Shown piece by piece: positions 6,976-13,793 of a stretch of 21,450 nucleotides of DNA (its first letter is position 1; the number at the start of each line of letters is the position of its first letter). Source of the DNA: a virus. A model generated the notes under the pieces. That model was not told where the DNA came from. It was given only the letters and a program-made list of their open reading frames with translations, and did not search any database. The stretch lies in the IMG/VR virus record IMGVR_UViG_3300023179_003353, positions 1 through 21,450 of that record. One strand, given 5' to 3'. The translations under genes and the position numbers were made by a program.

Positions 6976-7016
6976 TGATATAATTTCAATGTTTTATAAA
7001 TAAGTTATAAAACATT
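6976..7016 (+). promoter_or_regulatory. Extended -10 promoter with 12-bp inverted repeat
   Basis: TGATATAAT (6976-6984) is followed after 3 nt by a perfect 12-bp inverted repeat, AATGTTTTATAA (6988-6999) and its complement (7005-7016), with a 5-nt loop. The expected start point (about 6991) lies inside the first arm, so this may be an operator or a 5' mRNA hairpin. GGGAGAAAG follows at once as the ribosome site. Confidence 0.6.
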
Positions 7017-7028
7017 GGGAGAAAGCGG

Positions 7029-9575
7029 TTGAGTAGGCTTCTTAGGATAGTTGCTGTAATTGGGGTGATCTTTGGGTCATCCTTTTTTGGTTTTCCAGAT
7101 TCAGCTGCAGCATTACCTACAAATGGTATCAACGCACAAATATATTATTGCCCACAATATGGAGCACAACCTCCCAGGCCATGTAATTCACAACCAGTAG
7201 CAACCACCACAGTCAATCAAATAAATTATAATTGGGGTGGAGGATCTGTTTTAGGAAGTTACGGAGATCGTGTAGAAGTAAAGTTTACTGGATACATAAT
7301 GTCTCCAACTACGGTAAATGCAACTTTTCAAGTAGGTGGAGATGATGGCCAATATTTAAACTTTAATAATACTAATATAATTACAAATTGTTGGTGGGAT
7401 AAAGGAGGCGGAAACTGTCAATCCCAACCAATAATTTTACAAGCAAATACTGCTTATCCATTTACATATTGGTTTTATGAAAATGGTGGCGGAGCCAACA
7501 CTTATTTTTGGTGGAATATAGGTTCTGGATTTCAAATAGTTCCTTCAAATGTTTTTTATTTAACTGAACCAACTCCACCACCATCATTAAATTCACCAAC
7601 ATCATTATCTGGAACAATACAACCAGATGGAATTAACTTATCTTGGGCAGCACCAACAGCAACAAATGCAAATACAGCAGTTGAAAGATATGCAGTTAGT
7701 TGGTCAACATCAAATTTTATAACAAACGGTTGGGGAATTGCAACTGGCAATGTTGGAAGTGAAACTGCATTAAATACTTCAATAACAATTCCATATGATG
7801 TAATATCAAATGATGGCAGAGGAAAAGAATACCAATTTAAAGTAAGAGCAGACAATGATACTTTATCTACCTATTCTCCTGATTCAAATATTATTACATT
7901 ATATGTACCTTTAGCACCTCCTACAATATCATTAACTGCTGGCAATAATTCAATACAGGTTTCTGCTTCACATCAAGATGCCAATACATGGTTTTATCAA
8001 GTTTTAACATCTCAGCAAGGATGTTCAAACCCTTATGATGGACAAACATTGAATACTGAGGGACATCCTTCAAGTTTTACAATTAATAATTTACAAAATG
8101 ATTGTTTGTATCAGATTAAAGTAGCAAACTGGACGGGACAAGTAAATCTATATGCTAGTGCCACTGCTACTCCAATATATACTCCTGCCCCGCTTCCATT
8201 TACTCCACAATATACAATTAATGAAAATGATACGCTAACAATTACTGCCTCAGAAAATAAAGTAATAGACTCAATAAATGCTTGGTATGGAGATCCAAAT
8301 GATGGAAATTTTGGATTAAATGTTTCATCACAATTAACTCAACAGTTTGCTAATGCTGCTAGTGCAAATCTATCTGCTACAAATACTGTTTTTGGAGACC
8401 CAGTTCCAGGAGTTGTAAAAGTTTTAATAGTTTCTATTACTTATAAAGATGCTCCACAACCAGAACCTACGCTAACACCTACCACTACACCCACACCTAC
8501 ACCAACCGTAACAACAACTCCAGAGCCTAGTCCTTCCCCGTCAAGCCCAGAACCCACGACCAGCCCTTCTCCACAGCCTTCTCCAGAGCCTTCTCCAGAG
8601 CCACAGACTCCTCCTCAGCCTCCTGTAGAACCTTCTCCACCATCTCCCCAACCACCTACTCCAGAACCTCCCCCTGTCCGTCCCCCAGATCCAGTTGTAG
8701 TTCCTCCAGTTGTTGAACCAACTCCTGAGCCAGACCCTCAGCCTGAGCCAGAGCCTGAAGTTCCTGTTGAACCAGAACAACCAATTGATCAAAATCCAAT
8801 TGATACACCTGATTCCCAAGACGATACTGAATTAGATCCAGTAGTTGTTCCAGAAGATCCAACTCCGACTGAAGACCAACCTCCTGTGCAAGAAGATCCC
8901 GTTCAAGATAATACAGAGACTCAAGATCCTCAAGAGACCATGGTTGATTCTCAAATTCAGGATGATTCAAAAAATACCTCCGACAACATTACAAGTATAT
9001 CAGAAGATTTAAATTTATCTAATGATGAAAAAAAACAGTTAAATGATGTTGTTAAAGATGCAGATTTATCAGAGGAACAAATAAAAGAAATAGCAAAAGT
9101 AATTTCAGACTCTGGATTGTCTAAAGAACAGGTGCAAGGACTTGTTGATGTTATTGAAAATGCAGATTTATCTAAACAAGAAATTAAACAATTAGCTGAA
9201 TTAGTTAAAAATGATCCAGTAATTGCACAAGCAGTTGAACAATTTAATGAAAGAGCAGCAGAAAATGCAAATGCTCCAATGCCTTATACACTTGCTGATG
9301 CAGCAACAGAGGTTCAAGCAGAACAAATTATTGATGGAGTTACAGAGGCATTTACGGATCCAGGAGCAGCAGCTGCAGCCGTTGGAGAAAGTTTACAAAA
9401 ATTAGCAGCATTTACATCAGATTTATTATCTAATCCAGGTGAAGCATTGGCAAGTTTGGGTTCAGATATGACGGACGATCAAAGAGAAAAAGTTCAAGAA
9501 GTTATTATTCCAGTAATTATTGTTTCTCAAGTCATGAATGCTGTTGCAAATATTTTATCAGCGAGGAGGATCTAA
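7029..9575 (+). CDS. Large secreted PA14/FnIII/Pro-rich repeat protein
   Basis: 848 aa with TTG start, supported by GGGAGAAAG 4 nt upstream and a signal peptide directly after (basic SRLLR, hydrophobic 7-22, likely cut after SAAA). Domains: a PA14-like beta module (about 30-178; GGDDGQYLNFN, ANTYFWWN, Cys at 41, 52, 121, 130), an FnIII-like domain (about 183-295; INLSWAAPT), a second beta domain with two Cys (about 296-385) and one more (about 386-473). Then comes a Pro/Glu/Thr linker (about 474-637), four tandem 17-aa repeats built on xxLSxxxxxxLxxVI (about 660-728), an Ala-rich helical part, and a hydrophobic end (IIPVIIVSQV...ANIL) before SARRI. PA14 modules often bind carbohydrate. It could be a surface adhesin, an exclusion factor or a virion fibre; the signal peptide favours cell-surface display. 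No LPxTG motif is seen. Confidence 0.85.
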   Translation: MSRLLRIVAVIGVIFGSSFFGFPDSAAALPTNGINAQIYYCPQYGAQPPRPCNSQPVATTTVNQINYNWGGGSVLGSYGDRVEVKFTGYIMSPTTVNATFQVGGDDGQYLNFNNTNIITNCWWDKGGGNCQSQPIILQANTAYPFTYWFYENGGGANTYFWWNIGSGFQIVPSNVFYLTEPTPPPSLNSPTSLSGTIQPDGINLSWAAPTATNANTAVERYAVSWSTSNFITNGWGIATGNVGSETALNTSITIPYDVISNDGRGKEYQFKVRADNDTLSTYSPDSNIITLYVPLAPPTISLTAGNNSIQVSASHQDANTWFYQVLTSQQGCSNPYDGQTLNTEGHPSSFTINNLQNDCLYQIKVANWTGQVNLYASATATPIYTPAPLPFTPQYTINENDTLTITASENKVIDSINAWYGDPNDGNFGLNVSSQLTQQFANAASANLSATNTVFGDPVPGVVKVLIVSITYKDAPQPEPTLTPTTTPTPTPTVTTTPEPSPSPSSPEPTTSPSPQPSPEPSPEPQTPPQPPVEPSPPSPQPPTPEPPPVRPPDPVVVPPVVEPTPEPDPQPEPEPEVPVEPEQPIDQNPIDTPDSQDDTELDPVVVPEDPTPTEDQPPVQEDPVQDNTETQDPQETMVDSQIQDDSKNTSDNITSISEDLNLSNDEKKQLNDVVKDADLSEEQIKEIAKVISDSGLSKEQVQGLVDVIENADLSKQEIKQLAELVKNDPVIAQAVEQFNERAAENANAPMPYTLADAATEVQAEQIIDGVTEAFTDPGAAAAAVGESLQKLAAFTSDLLSNPGEALASLGSDMTDDQREKVQEVIIPVIIVSQVMNAVANILSARRI
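8454..8940 (+). repeat. Low-complexity Pro/Glu/Thr-coding tract
   Basis: Irregular short direct repeats (CCAGAGCCTTCTCC-type units) encode PEPSPEP/PTPTP stretches inside the 848-aa gene. The tract is C-rich and T-poor compared with its neighbours, and creates open but meaningless frames on the opposite strand. It encodes an extended stalk or wall-spanning linker and is likely to vary in length between strains. Confidence 0.8.
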
Positions 9576-9788
9576 ATGAAACTAATAATAAAAATGATTA
9601 AAGGATTCTTTTCTTGGGTTAAAGATTCATTTATTGAAATAATGAATCAAACATTTACCCTGCTTGGATTTTTTATTGCATGGTTAACCCTTACTGGAGC
9701 AGCCAGAACCATTGTTGGATGGGCAATAGTTTGGTCAACAATTGTTTGGATTGTTACTTTAAGAATAAGAAATAAAAAGGAGGAATAG
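9576..9788 (+). CDS. Small two-helix membrane protein
   Basis: 70 aa. An amphipathic basic N-terminus is followed by two hydrophobic segments (about 26-41 and 46-62) and a charged tail RIRNKKEE. It starts immediately after the stop of the 848-aa gene, and its ribosome site (GAGGAGG, about 9563-9569) lies inside that gene's last codons, so the two are translated as a pair. It may help insert or hold the secreted protein, or belong to the lysis group with the next gene. Not recognised as a named family. Confidence 0.78.
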   Translation: MKLIIKMIKGFFSWVKDSFIEIMNQTFTLLGFFIAWLTLTGAARTIVGWAIVWSTIVWIVTLRIRNKKEE

Positions 9789-9790
9789 TT

Positions 9791-10039
9791 ATGCAAGGTA
9801 TGCTTAATGTAATTATGCGTATTGTAGCAGTTTTTGCAGCTTCTGGATTATCAGTAATTGGTGCTGGAGCAGTAGTTGGAATTGATACAATGAAGGCAGT
9901 AATGCTTGCTGGTGGCCTCGGCGTTGCCACAGTAGTAGAAAAATTAGCAAGATCCTTCCTTGATGATGGCAAGCTTTCATTAGAAGAAATTAATGAAGCT
10001 TTTAATGCTGTTGATAAAAAAGCAATAAAGGGCAAGTAA
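9791..10039 (+). CDS. Putative holin (small membrane protein)
   Basis: 82 aa. Two hydrophobic segments (about 5-28 and 35-50, rich in Gly and Ala) are followed by a polar tail with DDGKLSLEEINEAF (58-71), an EF-hand-like turn I associate with small phage holin-type proteins. Holins form the membrane lesion that releases the endolysin; the CHAP endolysin in this window has no signal peptide and needs one. AAAGGAGG lies 7-8 nt before the ATG. It is the last gene before a strong terminator. The assignment is from topology and context; another small membrane role is possible. Confidence 0.7.
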   Translation: MQGMLNVIMRIVAVFAASGLSVIGAGAVVGIDTMKAVMLAGGLGVATVVEKLARSFLDDGKLSLEEINEAFNAVDKKAIKGK

Positions 10040-10052
10040 GTCCTATAAATAG

Positions 10053-10079
10053 ATTGGGGTGGCCCCGCCACCCCAATTT
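10053..10079 (+). terminator. Rho-independent terminator
   Basis: A perfect 11-bp stem ATTGGGGTGGC (10053-10063) and GCCACCCCAAT (10067-10077) with a CCC loop, followed by TTT. It closes the unit of the 848-aa protein and the two membrane genes; a new promoter begins 9 nt later. Confidence 0.88.
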
Positions 10080-10087
10080 GTTATAAA

Positions 10088-10096
10088 TGCTATAAT
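10088..10096 (+). promoter_or_regulatory. Extended -10, leaderless-type promoter
   Basis: TGCTATAAT ends 6 nt before the ATG at 10103, so transcription should start at or next to the start codon. No Shine-Dalgarno is present. This spacing is typical of leaderless actinobacterial genes. Confidence 0.65.
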
Positions 10097-10102
10097 TGTT
10101 TT

Positions 10103-10246
10103 ATGAACACCTATAAAATTAAATTAGACGTTGAGATAGAAGTTCAAGCTTTCAATGAAAATGATGCTTCTGATTATGTTAATGATATTTTTAGTGTGGA
10201 CGATGAAATTAAAAATATAAAAATTAATAGTATTAAGGAGAAATAA
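10103..10246 (+). CDS. 47-aa acidic small protein
   Basis: The start is the ATG 6 nt after the -10 box, so translation is probably leaderless. The protein (MNTYKIKLDVEIEVQAFNEN, then acidic residues and a basic end INSIKEK) has alternating beta character and a pattern like 'Y.i.l...i.v.A.ne.dA..yv.d.f', as in small phage proteins of unknown function that adopt a beta-alpha-beta fold. Its stop overlaps the next ATG (TAATG), and its last codons carry the next gene's AAGGAG, so it may act partly as a coupled leader ORF for the head protein. Confidence 0.7.
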   Translation: MNTYKIKLDVEIEVQAFNENDASDYVNDIFSVDDEIKNIKINSIKEK

Positions 10247-11136
10247 TGGCAAAAGAAGGATACAAACCAACTTCTGGAATGCAAGCAGCTGCAAGAAGAG
10301 CTATCAAATGGAAAGAAGATGGAAAAGCAACTGGTGCTGGAACAGCGGTAGGTTGGACACGTGCAGGACAGCTTGCTCGTGGAGAGACGCTAAGTTTATC
10401 CACTGTAAAAAGAATGTATTCTTTTTTCTCCAGACATGAAGTAGATAAAAAAGGAAAAGATTTCTATAATACATCTAACCCATCTAACGGCAGAATTATG
10501 TGGGATGCTTGGGGAGGGGACGCTGGTTTCTCCTGGTCAAGAAAAATTGTACAAAAAGAAAAAAATGTTAGCAAATCTTTTATCAATGAAGATAGCATAG
10601 CAGAAGAGTTGAGTGACATTATAGATGATATTTTAAATCCAATTACAGATATTATTGAAATTGAAGATGATGAAATAGTAAAAATGGACGGACAGACAGA
10701 TTTAGAAGTAGAGCGTCAAAATGAAATTTATAAATCTGATAATGAAGATGAAGATAAATGGGATAATCAATTACAAAAATGTTGGGTAGGATACAAGCAA
10801 ATTGGAATGAAAGAAAAAGGCGGCAAAATGGTTCCAAATTGTGTTCCTGTTGAAAAATCACAGCATGTAGAGGAAGTTAAAAAATCTTTATGGACTGGTA
10901 GACTTGACCCAATTTCTTTTGCTAAAAGAAAATTTAACGCTGAACAAAGAAGAAGAATGGCAGAATCAGGAAATGCAATGCCAGATGGCTCATATCCAAT
11001 TGCGAATAGAAAAGATTTAATGAATGCAATTAGATCTTGGGGTCGTGGTGGTTCAGATCCAAAAGTTAAGTCTCATATTAAACGACGAGCAAAAGAACTT
11101 GGCGCAGAAGATATGATTCCAGAAAATTGGAAGTAA
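10246..11136 (+). CDS. Three-module head/capsid-maturation-associated protein
   Basis: 296 aa built of three parts. (1) Residues 8-103: AARRAIKWKEDGKATGAGTA, SLSTVKRMYSFFSRHEVDKK and IMWDAWGGDAG, a module I know from phage head proteins and capsid-protease extensions. (2) About 173-203: NQLQKCWVGYKQIGMKEKGG followed by VPNCVP, a short Cys module also seen in such proteins. (3) 222-296: KRKFNAEQRRRMAESGNAMP, then DGSYPI, GRGG and LGAEDMIPENW, similar to DUF6582-type C-terminal domains. No protease core is visible, so this is a collection of accessory modules without the enzyme. AAGGAGAAATA precedes the ATG. Likely virion-associated; exact role unknown. Confidence 0.82.
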   Translation: MAKEGYKPTSGMQAAARRAIKWKEDGKATGAGTAVGWTRAGQLARGETLSLSTVKRMYSFFSRHEVDKKGKDFYNTSNPSNGRIMWDAWGGDAGFSWSRKIVQKEKNVSKSFINEDSIAEELSDIIDDILNPITDIIEIEDDEIVKMDGQTDLEVERQNEIYKSDNEDEDKWDNQLQKCWVGYKQIGMKEKGGKMVPNCVPVEKSQHVEEVKKSLWTGRLDPISFAKRKFNAEQRRRMAESGNAMPDGSYPIANRKDLMNAIRSWGRGGSDPKVKSHIKRRAKELGAEDMIPENWK

Positions 11137-11149
11137 TAATAAAAGTCTA

Positions 11150-11179
11150 TTGACATACGTTTATTATATATTGTACAAT
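11150..11179 (+). promoter_or_regulatory. Promoter for tRNA-Asn and the WhiB operon
   Basis: TTGACA (11150-11155), an 18-nt spacer, then TACAAT (11174-11179) gives a recognisable sigma70/SigA-type promoter. It lies upstream of tRNA-Asn and probably also drives the overlapping small genes up to about 12525. Confidence 0.6.
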
Positions 11180-11200
11180 TATATTTATTGAGTTAGTTAT

Positions 11201-11273
11201 TGGCCCATAGCTCAATAGGCAGAGCGGTGAGCTGTTAACTCATAGGTTCCTGGTTCGAGTCCAGGTGGGCCAG
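11201..11273 (+). tRNA. tRNA-Asn(GTT)
   Basis: The acceptor TGGCCCA (11201-11207) pairs perfectly with TGGGCCA (11266-11272). The D stem is GCTC/GAGC, the anticodon stem GTGAG/CTCAT holds loop CTGTTAA with GTT at 11234-11236, and the T arm is CCTGG-TTCGAGT-CCAGG. The discriminator is G11273; CCA is not encoded. Confidence 0.95.
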
Positions 11274-11277
11274 CAAA

Positions 11278-11526
11278 ATGAATGGAGAGACAATGCTTAA
11301 CCTTACGCTAAAAGGCGTAGAAGTATTTATGGATAGAGCAAAGTCTAAAACTCAAGATACTTTTTGGAATAATTATGATCTTATAGTCTGGAAGAAAACT
11401 CCATCTGGATTTACAAATATAAACGGAATGTTTAGAAAAAATTCGTGGGGTACAGCAGAAAAGTTTTCTGTTGATGAAAATGGAATATGGAAGTTACCAT
11501 TAAAATATGTCAAGCATTTTAAATAG
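11278..11526 (+). CDS. Small phage protein of unknown function
   Basis: 82 aa or 77 aa. ATG 11278 is 4 nt after the tRNA; ATG 11293 (MLNLTLKGVEVFMDRAKSKT) has GGAGAG close upstream and may be the real start. The sequence is mixed alpha/beta and rich in aromatic residues (FWNNYDLIVWKK, WGTAEKFSVDENGIWKLP), compact and not membrane-bound. No family recognised. Its end overlaps the WhiB gene by 20 nt. Confidence 0.72.
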   Translation: MNGETMLNLTLKGVEVFMDRAKSKTQDTFWNNYDLIVWKKTPSGFTNINGMFRKNSWGTAEKFSVDENGIWKLPLKYVKHFK

Positions 11527-11815
11527 TTTAGGAATAGATAAAGAAGATTTTAATTGGTACGATATTGCGGCCTGTAAGGGTATGGATACAAATCTATTTT
11601 TTGATAAATATGAGATGGATACAAACATTGCAAAAAGTGTTGACGAAGCTTGCTTAAGTTGCCCAGTATCTAAGATATGCTATCAATCTGGTATAGATAA
11701 TAACGAGTATGGAGTTTGGGGTGGAGTTTATTTAAACTCTGGATCAGTTGATAAAACTAAAAATTTACATAAAACACCAGAAATTTGGAAGAGAATAAAA
11801 AAGAAAAATGCCTAA
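11507..11815 (+). CDS. WhiB-family Fe-S transcription regulator
   Basis: 102 aa. The four cluster Cys are in the family arrangement: C23 in AACKG, then C49-LS-C52-PVSKI-C58. The G-[VI]-W-G-G turn is at 69-73 (GVWGG), followed by a basic end (KRIKKKNA) that would touch DNA. WhiB proteins bind a 4Fe-4S cluster, usually act by contacting the main sigma factor, and respond to redox state. They are confined to Actinobacteria and their phages, so this gene is the best host marker here. Phage WhiB proteins can repress host whiB genes; the target here is unknown. The start lies inside the preceding gene (20-nt overlap). Confidence 0.95.
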   Translation: MSSILNSLGIDKEDFNWYDIAACKGMDTNLFFDKYEMDTNIAKSVDEACLSCPVSKICYQSGIDNNEYGVWGGVYLNSGSVDKTKNLHKTPEIWKRIKKKNA

Positions 11816-12095
11816 TCAGTTTGAACACGGTATAAATCTTTGGACTGGTGAACCAAATAAACCTGTTTTTTATAATAAACAGATGGCTAAAAAAATTAGA
11901 GAATTAAAGTGTCCAGTTAATGATTTAAAAATGGATATTATTAAATATCCAGAGTTTTTAGCAATTAGACTTTATGAAAGTAATTTTAGTCAATATGACG
12001 GATCGTCCAGAGTTAAAGCAATTGAGTATATAGAAATGGTTAAAAATATCATAGAATCTTTTGGTGTAAGGTGTGAGTTGGAGGGTGCCAAATGA
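11808..12095 (+). CDS. Hypothetical phage protein (95 aa)
   Basis: Not recognised. It starts MPNQFEHGINLWTGEPNKPV; the middle has a single Cys (CPVNDLKMDI) and the C-terminal half is helical (SSRVKAIEYIEMVKNIIESF). It overlaps the WhiB stop by 8 nt and the next start by 4 nt (ATGA), so it belongs to the same transcript. The helical end and lack of signal or membrane segments suggest a small soluble cytoplasmic protein. Confidence 0.72.
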   Translation: MPNQFEHGINLWTGEPNKPVFYNKQMAKKIRELKCPVNDLKMDIIKYPEFLAIRLYESNFSQYDGSSRVKAIEYIEMVKNIIESFGVRCELEGAK

Positions 12096-12289
12096 AGGAA
12101 TACTATGACAGAATAGCAGTTGTTTTAATTTATGAAGAACAATGTTATGGAACGGTTGAAAAACTCGGAGTTTATGGATCTGTGGTAAAATATATTAAGA
12201 ACGGCGTAGAGGTGGAAGAGTTATTAGATAATGAAGATTTTGTCATTGTAGATGAAATTGTATTTGAACATATAGAGGAAGATAAATAA
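12092..12289 (+). CDS. Hypothetical acidic protein (65 aa)
   Basis: Not recognised. Mostly beta (DRIAVVLIYEEQ, GTVEKLGVYGSVVKYI) with an acidic tail (VFEHIEEDK), perhaps a small barrel of the KOW/SH3 size class. GGAGGGTG precedes its ATG by about 5 nt, and it is coupled on both sides (ATGA at its start, TAATG at its end). Confidence 0.7.
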   Translation: MKEYYDRIAVVLIYEEQCYGTVEKLGVYGSVVKYIKNGVEVEELLDNEDFVIVDEIVFEHIEEDK

Positions 12290-12525
12290 TGGAAAAAATT
12301 CTATGTTATTCTTGTAATAAAACCAAGAATAAGTTGCATGCAAAAAAGTCTAGCCTATTGGCAATAAATCTTTTAATGTGTGAAACATGTATAGAGTCTA
12401 AATTTGAACCAAGGTGGACCGTAATTCTTGCTGGTAGACAATACGGGGCAGATTTAGTTAGAGATTTTATTTTAAAAAAACGTTATATTGGTGACGACAT
12501 TTCTGCTTCTGAGTTACTAGTTTAA
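12289..12525 (+). CDS. Zinc-finger phage protein (78 aa)
   Basis: Two Cys pairs, C6-YS-C9 and C31-ET-C34, make one zinc site. The second half reads ESKFEPRWTVILAGRQYGAD then DFILKKRYIGDDISA, which I recall as a conserved family in actinobacterial phages, of unknown function. The motif layout (zinc finger then a short helical, basic domain) suggests binding to nucleic acid or a host protein. Coupled by TAATG to the preceding gene, with GAGGAAG upstream. Probably the last gene of the WhiB unit. Confidence 0.8.
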   Translation: MEKILCYSCNKTKNKLHAKKSSLLAINLLMCETCIESKFEPRWTVILAGRQYGADLVRDFILKKRYIGDDISASELLV

Positions 12526-12544
12526 TTAATTAATTAATTTACGG

Positions 12545-12550
12545 TATAAT
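12545..12550 (+). promoter_or_regulatory. Leaderless-type -10 box
   Basis: TATAAT ends 9 nt before ATG 12560. The upstream region is a TTAATTAATTAATTAATT tract without a clear -35, and no Shine-Dalgarno lies between box and start. Confidence 0.5.
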
Positions 12551-12559
12551 ATTCATATA

Positions 12560-12862
12560 ATGAATACTAGTTCCGCTGTTGCATTAGCGCTTATTTCTGC
12601 TGTTTTAAGCGGATTTGGCGTTTCTATTATGTCTTATTTTCAAGAGACAAAAAAGGAAAAAGCTAGAAAAGCAGAAAAAGAGCAAGATGATCTTAAATTA
12701 GAATTAAAAGATTTACAGATCAAATTATATAAATTAGAAAAAGATTTAGATGAGTGGAAGGATAAATATTATTCCACAATACAAGAATTAATTTCAGTAA
12801 GAGCTGAATTAGAAGAAACTTTAGTTAAATTAGCATTAATACATCAAGAATTTGAGGGCTAG
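12560..12862 (+). CDS. Membrane-anchored coiled-coil protein
   Basis: 100 aa. One N-terminal hydrophobic segment (about 6-26, AVALALISAVLSGFGVSI) is followed by a basic stretch and a long charged coiled coil (about 30-97, LKLELKDLQIKLYKLEKDLD). The layout resembles an inner-membrane spanin, but actinobacteria lack a classic outer membrane except in mycolate groups, so lysis is only one option; a scaffold or exclusion protein is another. The start follows a -10 box by 9 nt, giving a nearly leaderless mRNA. Confidence 0.75.
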   Translation: MNTSSAVALALISAVLSGFGVSIMSYFQETKKEKARKAEKEQDDLKLELKDLQIKLYKLEKDLDEWKDKYYSTIQELISVRAELEETLVKLALIHQEFEG

Positions 12863-12882
12863 CACTTCGAATTTAAATTTAG

Positions 12883-12888
12883 TATACT
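12883..12888 (+). promoter_or_regulatory. Leaderless-type -10 box (HslV-like gene)
   Basis: TATACT ends 6 nt before ATG 12895; no Shine-Dalgarno is present. No good -35 at 17 nt. Confidence 0.55.
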
Positions 12889-12894
12889 GTATAT

Positions 12895-13452
12895 ATGACC
12901 TGTATAGTAGCCATTGCCCAAAATGGGGTTGTTCATATGGCAGCCGATCATGCTGCATCAGATGATAAAAGTGGTTGGATTTTAGTAAGAAAAGATCCTA
13001 AAGTTTTCAAAGTTGGTCAGTACGGTATTGCGTTTACAGATAGTTTTCGTATGGGACAAATTCTTCAATACAATTGGATACCACCAAAATATACTCCAAC
13101 AAAAACAAATGCTGGCTTGGATAAGTTTATGAGAACAAAGTTTATTGATTCAGTAAAAGAAGCTTTTAGAGAAAATGGATATGGTAATTTTTCTCCTGGA
13201 GACGAGGGGGATACTGGTGGAATCTTTATGATAGGTGTAGAAGGAAGAATTTTTACTGTTGATGAGGATTTCCATGTTGCAGAAAATGTTGTAAATTATA
13301 TGGCTGAAGGTAGTGGCGGTATGTTTGCACTTGGTGCGTTATATGCAACAAAAAATATTAAAAATCCAAAAACACGCTTAAAATTAGCTTTAGAGGCGGC
13401 CTCAGAGTTTTCCATGAGCGTTTCAGCCCCATTTACATATATTCAAGTTTAG
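12895..13452 (+). CDS. HslV/proteasome-like Ntn hydrolase
   Basis: 185 aa. After removal of Met the chain begins TCIVAIAQNG, with Thr1 as nucleophile as in HslV and proteasome beta subunits. Counting from that Thr, D17 lies in HMAADHAA, exactly where the catalytic Asp belongs, and a Lys in RKDPKVFKVG (K35, two residues beyond the usual K33) follows. The later EGSGGMFALGALYA matches the conserved SGG...A.GA helix start. Such peptidases form rings and normally need an ATPase (HslU, Mpa). No ATPase is in the window, so it may use a host partner, act alone, or process phage proteins. Unlike actinobacterial PrcB it has no propeptide: Thr is residue 2. Leaderless-type promoter. Confidence 0.85.
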   Translation: MTCIVAIAQNGVVHMAADHAASDDKSGWILVRKDPKVFKVGQYGIAFTDSFRMGQILQYNWIPPKYTPTKTNAGLDKFMRTKFIDSVKEAFRENGYGNFSPGDEGDTGGIFMIGVEGRIFTVDEDFHVAENVVNYMAEGSGGMFALGALYATKNIKNPKTRLKLALEAASEFSMSVSAPFTYIQV

Positions 13453-13460
13453 AGTATAAT
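13432..13460 (+). promoter_or_regulatory. Leaderless SigA-type promoter
   Basis: TTTACA (13432-13437), a 17-nt spacer and TATAAT (13455-13460), ending 6 nt before ATG 13467. The -35 lies inside the end of the HslV-like gene. Confidence 0.7.
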
Positions 13461-13466
13461 AGTCAT

Positions 13467-13793
13467 ATGAGGATCTTAAAAACTTTAGGAATAGTCTCAG
13501 TATTGTTTGTAATATTTGATTTTATGCGAGCTTTTTTCAACAGATATGAAGTTGGTATACATTATATAGATAAATTTGAAGAAGAGGATCAAGAGGGTGC
13601 TATTACAGATTATGACAACGCCGTAGATTTGCGGGGGACACCAACTCATATATGTATTTGTGGGTGTGAAATATGGAATCTTAAAGCTTCTTTTGAAGAC
13701 TATCAAATATCTACTTATTTTTTAGATATGGAATGTGCAAATTGTGGTAGTTTGGCAACTGCGCCAACTCCAGTTGATAGAGAAGGTATGTAA
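13467..13793 (+). CDS. Membrane-anchored zinc-ribbon protein
   Basis: 108 aa. An N-terminal hydrophobic segment (about 7-24, LGIVSVLFVIFDFMRAFF) is followed by an acidic linker and a cytosolic Cys domain: C63, C65, C67 (CICGC) and C90, C93 (CANC) with EIWNLKASFEDYQISTYFLD between. From memory this Cys domain recurs in actinophage small proteins without known function. Here it is tethered to the membrane. Leaderless-type start; the stop overlaps the next ATG (TAATG). Confidence 0.78.
   Translation: MRILKTLGIVSVLFVIFDFMRAFFNRYEVGIHYIDKFEEEDQEGAITDYDNAVDLRGTPTHICICGCEIWNLKASFEDYQISTYFLDMECANCGSLATAPTPVDREGM

Noticed and set aside
8454-8940. CRISPR-like or tandem DNA repeat array
   Set aside because: The repeats are short, irregular and in frame with a Pro-rich protein segment; there are no equal spacers.
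8541-8970. Open frames on the minus strand, rich in Arg/Trp or Gln/Leu
   Set aside because: They are the reverse reading of the Pro/Glu repeat tract in the 848-aa gene; low-complexity composition keeps stops away. No start signal or family match.
9223-9405. Gln-rich plus-strand frame inside the 848-aa gene
   Set aside because: Out-of-frame shadow of the Ala-rich repeat region; no ribosome site and strongly biased composition.
12521-12540. TTAA repeat as an origin or attachment site
   Set aside because: It is a short AT tract just upstream of a -10 box; no iterons, integrase gene or matching second copy is visible.
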